Source: Lachnospiraceae bacterium UBA5899
Lineage (GTDB): Bacteria; Bacillota; Clostridia; Lachnospirales; Lachnospiraceae
Assembly: GCA_002432425.1 (NCBI GenBank)
Contig: DJEL01000035.1
Coordinates: forward strand, 7,733 to 15,578
Reading direction: 5' to 3'
Length of the DNA stretch: 7,846 nucleotides
Part shown: piece after piece, positions 7,044-7,846 of the stretch
How the letters are laid out: every line of letters starts with the position of its first letter
Numbering within the stretch: position 1 is the stretch's first letter
Translations under genes and position numbers: made by a program
The notes under the pieces: model-generated
The model's input: only the letters and a program-made list of their open reading frames with translations
Databases searched by the model: none
Told to the model about the DNA's origin: nothing

Positions 7044-7251
7044 ATACAAGGAATTACTTCTTCTTCATTGCCTTTACGAGATTGATAAGTCAGTTTACAT
7101 ACTAAGTAATTTTGCCGAAGATATTCCGAAAGTGCAAAGAGGATTTCGTTTTGAGGACTTTTCCACGGACTATTATACAATCGTATCTTACAATAGCAAG
7201 ACGTTTAATTTTGACAATAATGGAACCGGTTTTGTATTAACAAGAAAATAA
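7044..7251 (+). pseudogene. 3' remnant of an unidentified gene, no start codon
   Basis: The frame ending at TAA 7249-7251 is open for about 68 codons back to an in-frame stop just before 7044. It has no ATG, no plausible alternative start and no ribosome binding site. The reading looks protein-like: YEIDKSVYILSNFAEDIP, then RGFRFEDFSTDYYTIVSYNS, then KTFNFDNNGTGFVLTRK at the end. It is rich in aromatic and charged residues, like the end of a folded domain. I do not recognise the family. It lies directly behind the 6989-7027 terminator, as expected for a gene whose 5' part was lost by deletion or rearrangement. Chance openness in A+T-rich DNA cannot be excluded. Confidence 0.45.
7211..7240 (+). 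promoter_or_regulatory. Candidate promoter for the small exported protein
   Basis: A perfect -35 box TTGACA (7211-7216) is followed after 18 bases by TATTAA (7235-7240), a 4-of-6 match to the -10 consensus. It lies inside the 3' end of the gene remnant, which fits a remnant now serving as regulatory DNA. The start is predicted near 7247, giving a leader of about 100 bases. The -10 box is only moderate. Confidence 0.45.
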
Positions 7252-7255
7252 GGGG

Positions 7256-7328
7256 TGTCATAAAGGATTTTTATGATAAAAAAGCAAGAAAGTGCATGGA
7301 ATAGTGTGCTTTCTTTGCGTTTTCCATG
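7256..7328 (+). promoter_or_regulatory. Structured leader with overlapping stems
   Basis: Three pairings are visible. First, TCATAAA (7258-7264) pairs with TTTATGA (7270-7276), extendable to 9 bp from 7256 to 7278. Second, GCAAGAAAG (7284-7292) pairs with 7309-7318, with one bulged T. Third, CATGGAA (7295-7301) pairs exactly with TTCCATG (7322-7328). The second and third interleave, so they are either alternatives or an H-type pseudoknot. The last arm ends 6 bases before GGAG (7335-7338). No known riboswitch is recognised. Confidence 0.3.
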
Positions 7329-7332
7329 AAAA

Positions 7333-7338
7333 AAGGAG
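7333..7338 (+). promoter_or_regulatory. Ribosome binding site that points to a CTG start
   Basis: AAGGAG lies 7 bases before CTG 7346, in the frame of a classical signal peptide. No ATG, GTG or TTG in this frame lies at a usable distance. The only in-frame GTG nearby, 7292, has no such site and would add 18 residues before the signal peptide. The site therefore decides the start. Confidence 0.7.
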
Positions 7339-7345
7339 AAAGCAG

Positions 7346-7666
7346 CTGAAAAAGAGAATTTTAGCATTTATTTTATGCATATGTATGATGCTGGAATTAA
7401 TACCGTCATCAGTTTATGCTGCAGAAAATGGCGAGTCAACAGTAGTTCCTGTTCAGGAAACAGTATCCGGTGGAGATGTCTCCAACAATGATGTTACCGG
7501 TGGGAATTACTCTGGCAATCAGGATGTGAGTAATAATGATGTAAATGACAATAATGATATGCCGACAGATACTAATCTTGTAAGCGGTAACATCATTAAT
7601 TTTGGACACAAATTAATATTTGGATTTTTTATCGATAAAACGTCAAATAAATTAAAAAAATATTAA
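7346..7666 (+). CDS. Small exported protein with SGGDVSNNDV-type repeats, probable CTG start; possible truncated surface protein
   Basis: From CTG 7346 the product is 106 residues. It opens with a textbook Sec signal peptide: K-K-R, then a hydrophobic core ILAFILCICMML, with likely cleavage after A25 in SSVYA-AEN. The mature part of about 80 residues is acidic and Asn/Gly/Asp-rich, with D-V-S-N-N-D-V twice (7475-7495 and 7523-7543). It then changes abruptly to a hydrophobic and basic tail (INFGHKLIFGFFIDK to KLKKY). No enzymatic domain is visible. Such a leader plus SGGDVS-type linker usually opens a much larger surface protein in Lachnospiraceae, so this may be a truncated remnant; a real small secreted product is the alternative. 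A tiny frame starting at ATG 7326 ends in TGA 7347-7349, overlapping the CTG. A terminator follows 19 bases after the stop. Confidence 0.6.
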   Translation: MKKRILAFILCICMMLELIPSSVYAAENGESTVVPVQETVSGGDVSNNDVTGGNYSGNQDVSNNDVNDNNDMPTDTNLVSGNIINFGHKLIFGFFIDKTSNKLKKY

Positions 7667-7685
7667 ATTACGAATAAACTCTTGC

Positions 7686-7734
7686 ATCTGCTTTGCAGTC
7701 TGTGTTATCATGATTGCAAAGCAGATTTTCTTTT
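7686..7734 (+). terminator. Intrinsic terminator of the small exported protein gene
   Basis: ATCTGCTTTGCA (7686-7697) pairs exactly over 12 bp with its complement at 7715-7726. Three further inner pairs, one of them G-U, leave an 11-base loop. TTTT-C-TTTT (7726-7734) follows. This is a strong + strand terminator. It supports the view that the short gene upstream is a transcription unit of its own. Confidence 0.85.
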
Positions 7735-7765
7735 GTCGAAATAACATTCTAAGTGCAAATCTTTT

Positions 7766-7846
7766 TGTGAGGAACCTTAATTCTTCAATGGTTCCGCACA
7801 GGTCGGAAATTCCTGCTTTATTCTCAACTATCAATCAGGCAGGAAG
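7766..7846. repeat. Two consecutive inverted repeats at the window edge
   Basis: GGAACC (7771-7776) and GGTTCC (7790-7795) are inverted. TGTG (7766-7769) and CACA (7797-7800) extend the pairing outside one mismatch, to 10 bp in all. Immediately after, TTCCTGC (7810-7816) pairs exactly with GCAGGAA (7839-7845). Neither has a T-run on the side needed for a terminator. They may be part of a structured RNA, a repeat element or a mobile-element end that continues outside the window. Confidence 0.35.

Noticed and set aside
7292..7345. GTG start for the small exported protein
   Set aside because: It has only a poor ribosome binding site and would put 18 residues, including several Cys and charged residues, before a classical signal peptide.
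7652..7834. 60-residue minus-strand frame at the window edge
   Set aside because: It runs through the terminator stem, uses a TTG start with no clear ribosome binding site and has no recognised domain.
7030..7846. CRISPR array, tRNA or intact insertion sequence in the A+T-rich end
   Set aside because: There are no regularly spaced direct repeats, no cloverleaf and no transposase reading. The inverted repeats are single, differing hairpins.

Overview
The window looks like the chromosome of a Gram-positive anaerobe of the Clostridia, most likely a Lachnospiraceae member. This rests on the gene order infB-rbfA-nrnA-truB-ribF, strong purine-rich ribosome binding sites, an Arg/Gly/Asn/Asp-rich linker in IF2, and a small exported protein carrying SGGDVSNNDV-type repeats like those at the start of surface proteins in that family. 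The placement comes from reading the sequence; no search was run.

Layout. Positions 1-5334 are the distal part of the conserved nusA-infB type operon, all on the + strand: infB (5' end outside the window), rbfA, a DHH/DHHA1 phosphoesterase of the NrnA type, truB and ribF. These serve translation initiation, 30S maturation, nanoRNA/pAp turnover, tRNA pseudouridine-55 formation and FMN/FAD synthesis. Positions 5335-5506 hold a near-consensus sigma-A promoter, a WalR-like direct repeat lying on the predicted start site, and a 13-bp leader hairpin. They precede 5507-6565, an exported cell-wall hydrolase with two SH3b domains and an NlpC/P60 domain. Next, 6616-6966 is an ArsR/SmtB-family metal sensor that keeps both the alpha3 and alpha5 zinc ligand sets, with a palindrome just upstream. 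A strong, probably bidirectional terminator (6989-7027) closes this block.

From 7028 to the end the DNA is visibly richer in A+T and looks like accessory sequence. It holds a start-less 3' gene remnant (about 7044-7251) and a candidate promoter inside that remnant. A leader with several possible stems follows. Then comes a 106-residue exported protein that appears to start at a CTG codon behind a textbook ribosome binding site (7346-7666), and a second strong terminator. The last 110 bases hold two further inverted repeats and no supported gene.

The most interesting points are the regulatory region of the NlpC/P60 gene, the CTG-started short surface-type protein with its structured leader, and the zinc-sensor gene with no transporter beside it. 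I did not find a clearly new multi-gene system. No CRISPR array, tRNA, rRNA or intact mobile element is visible.
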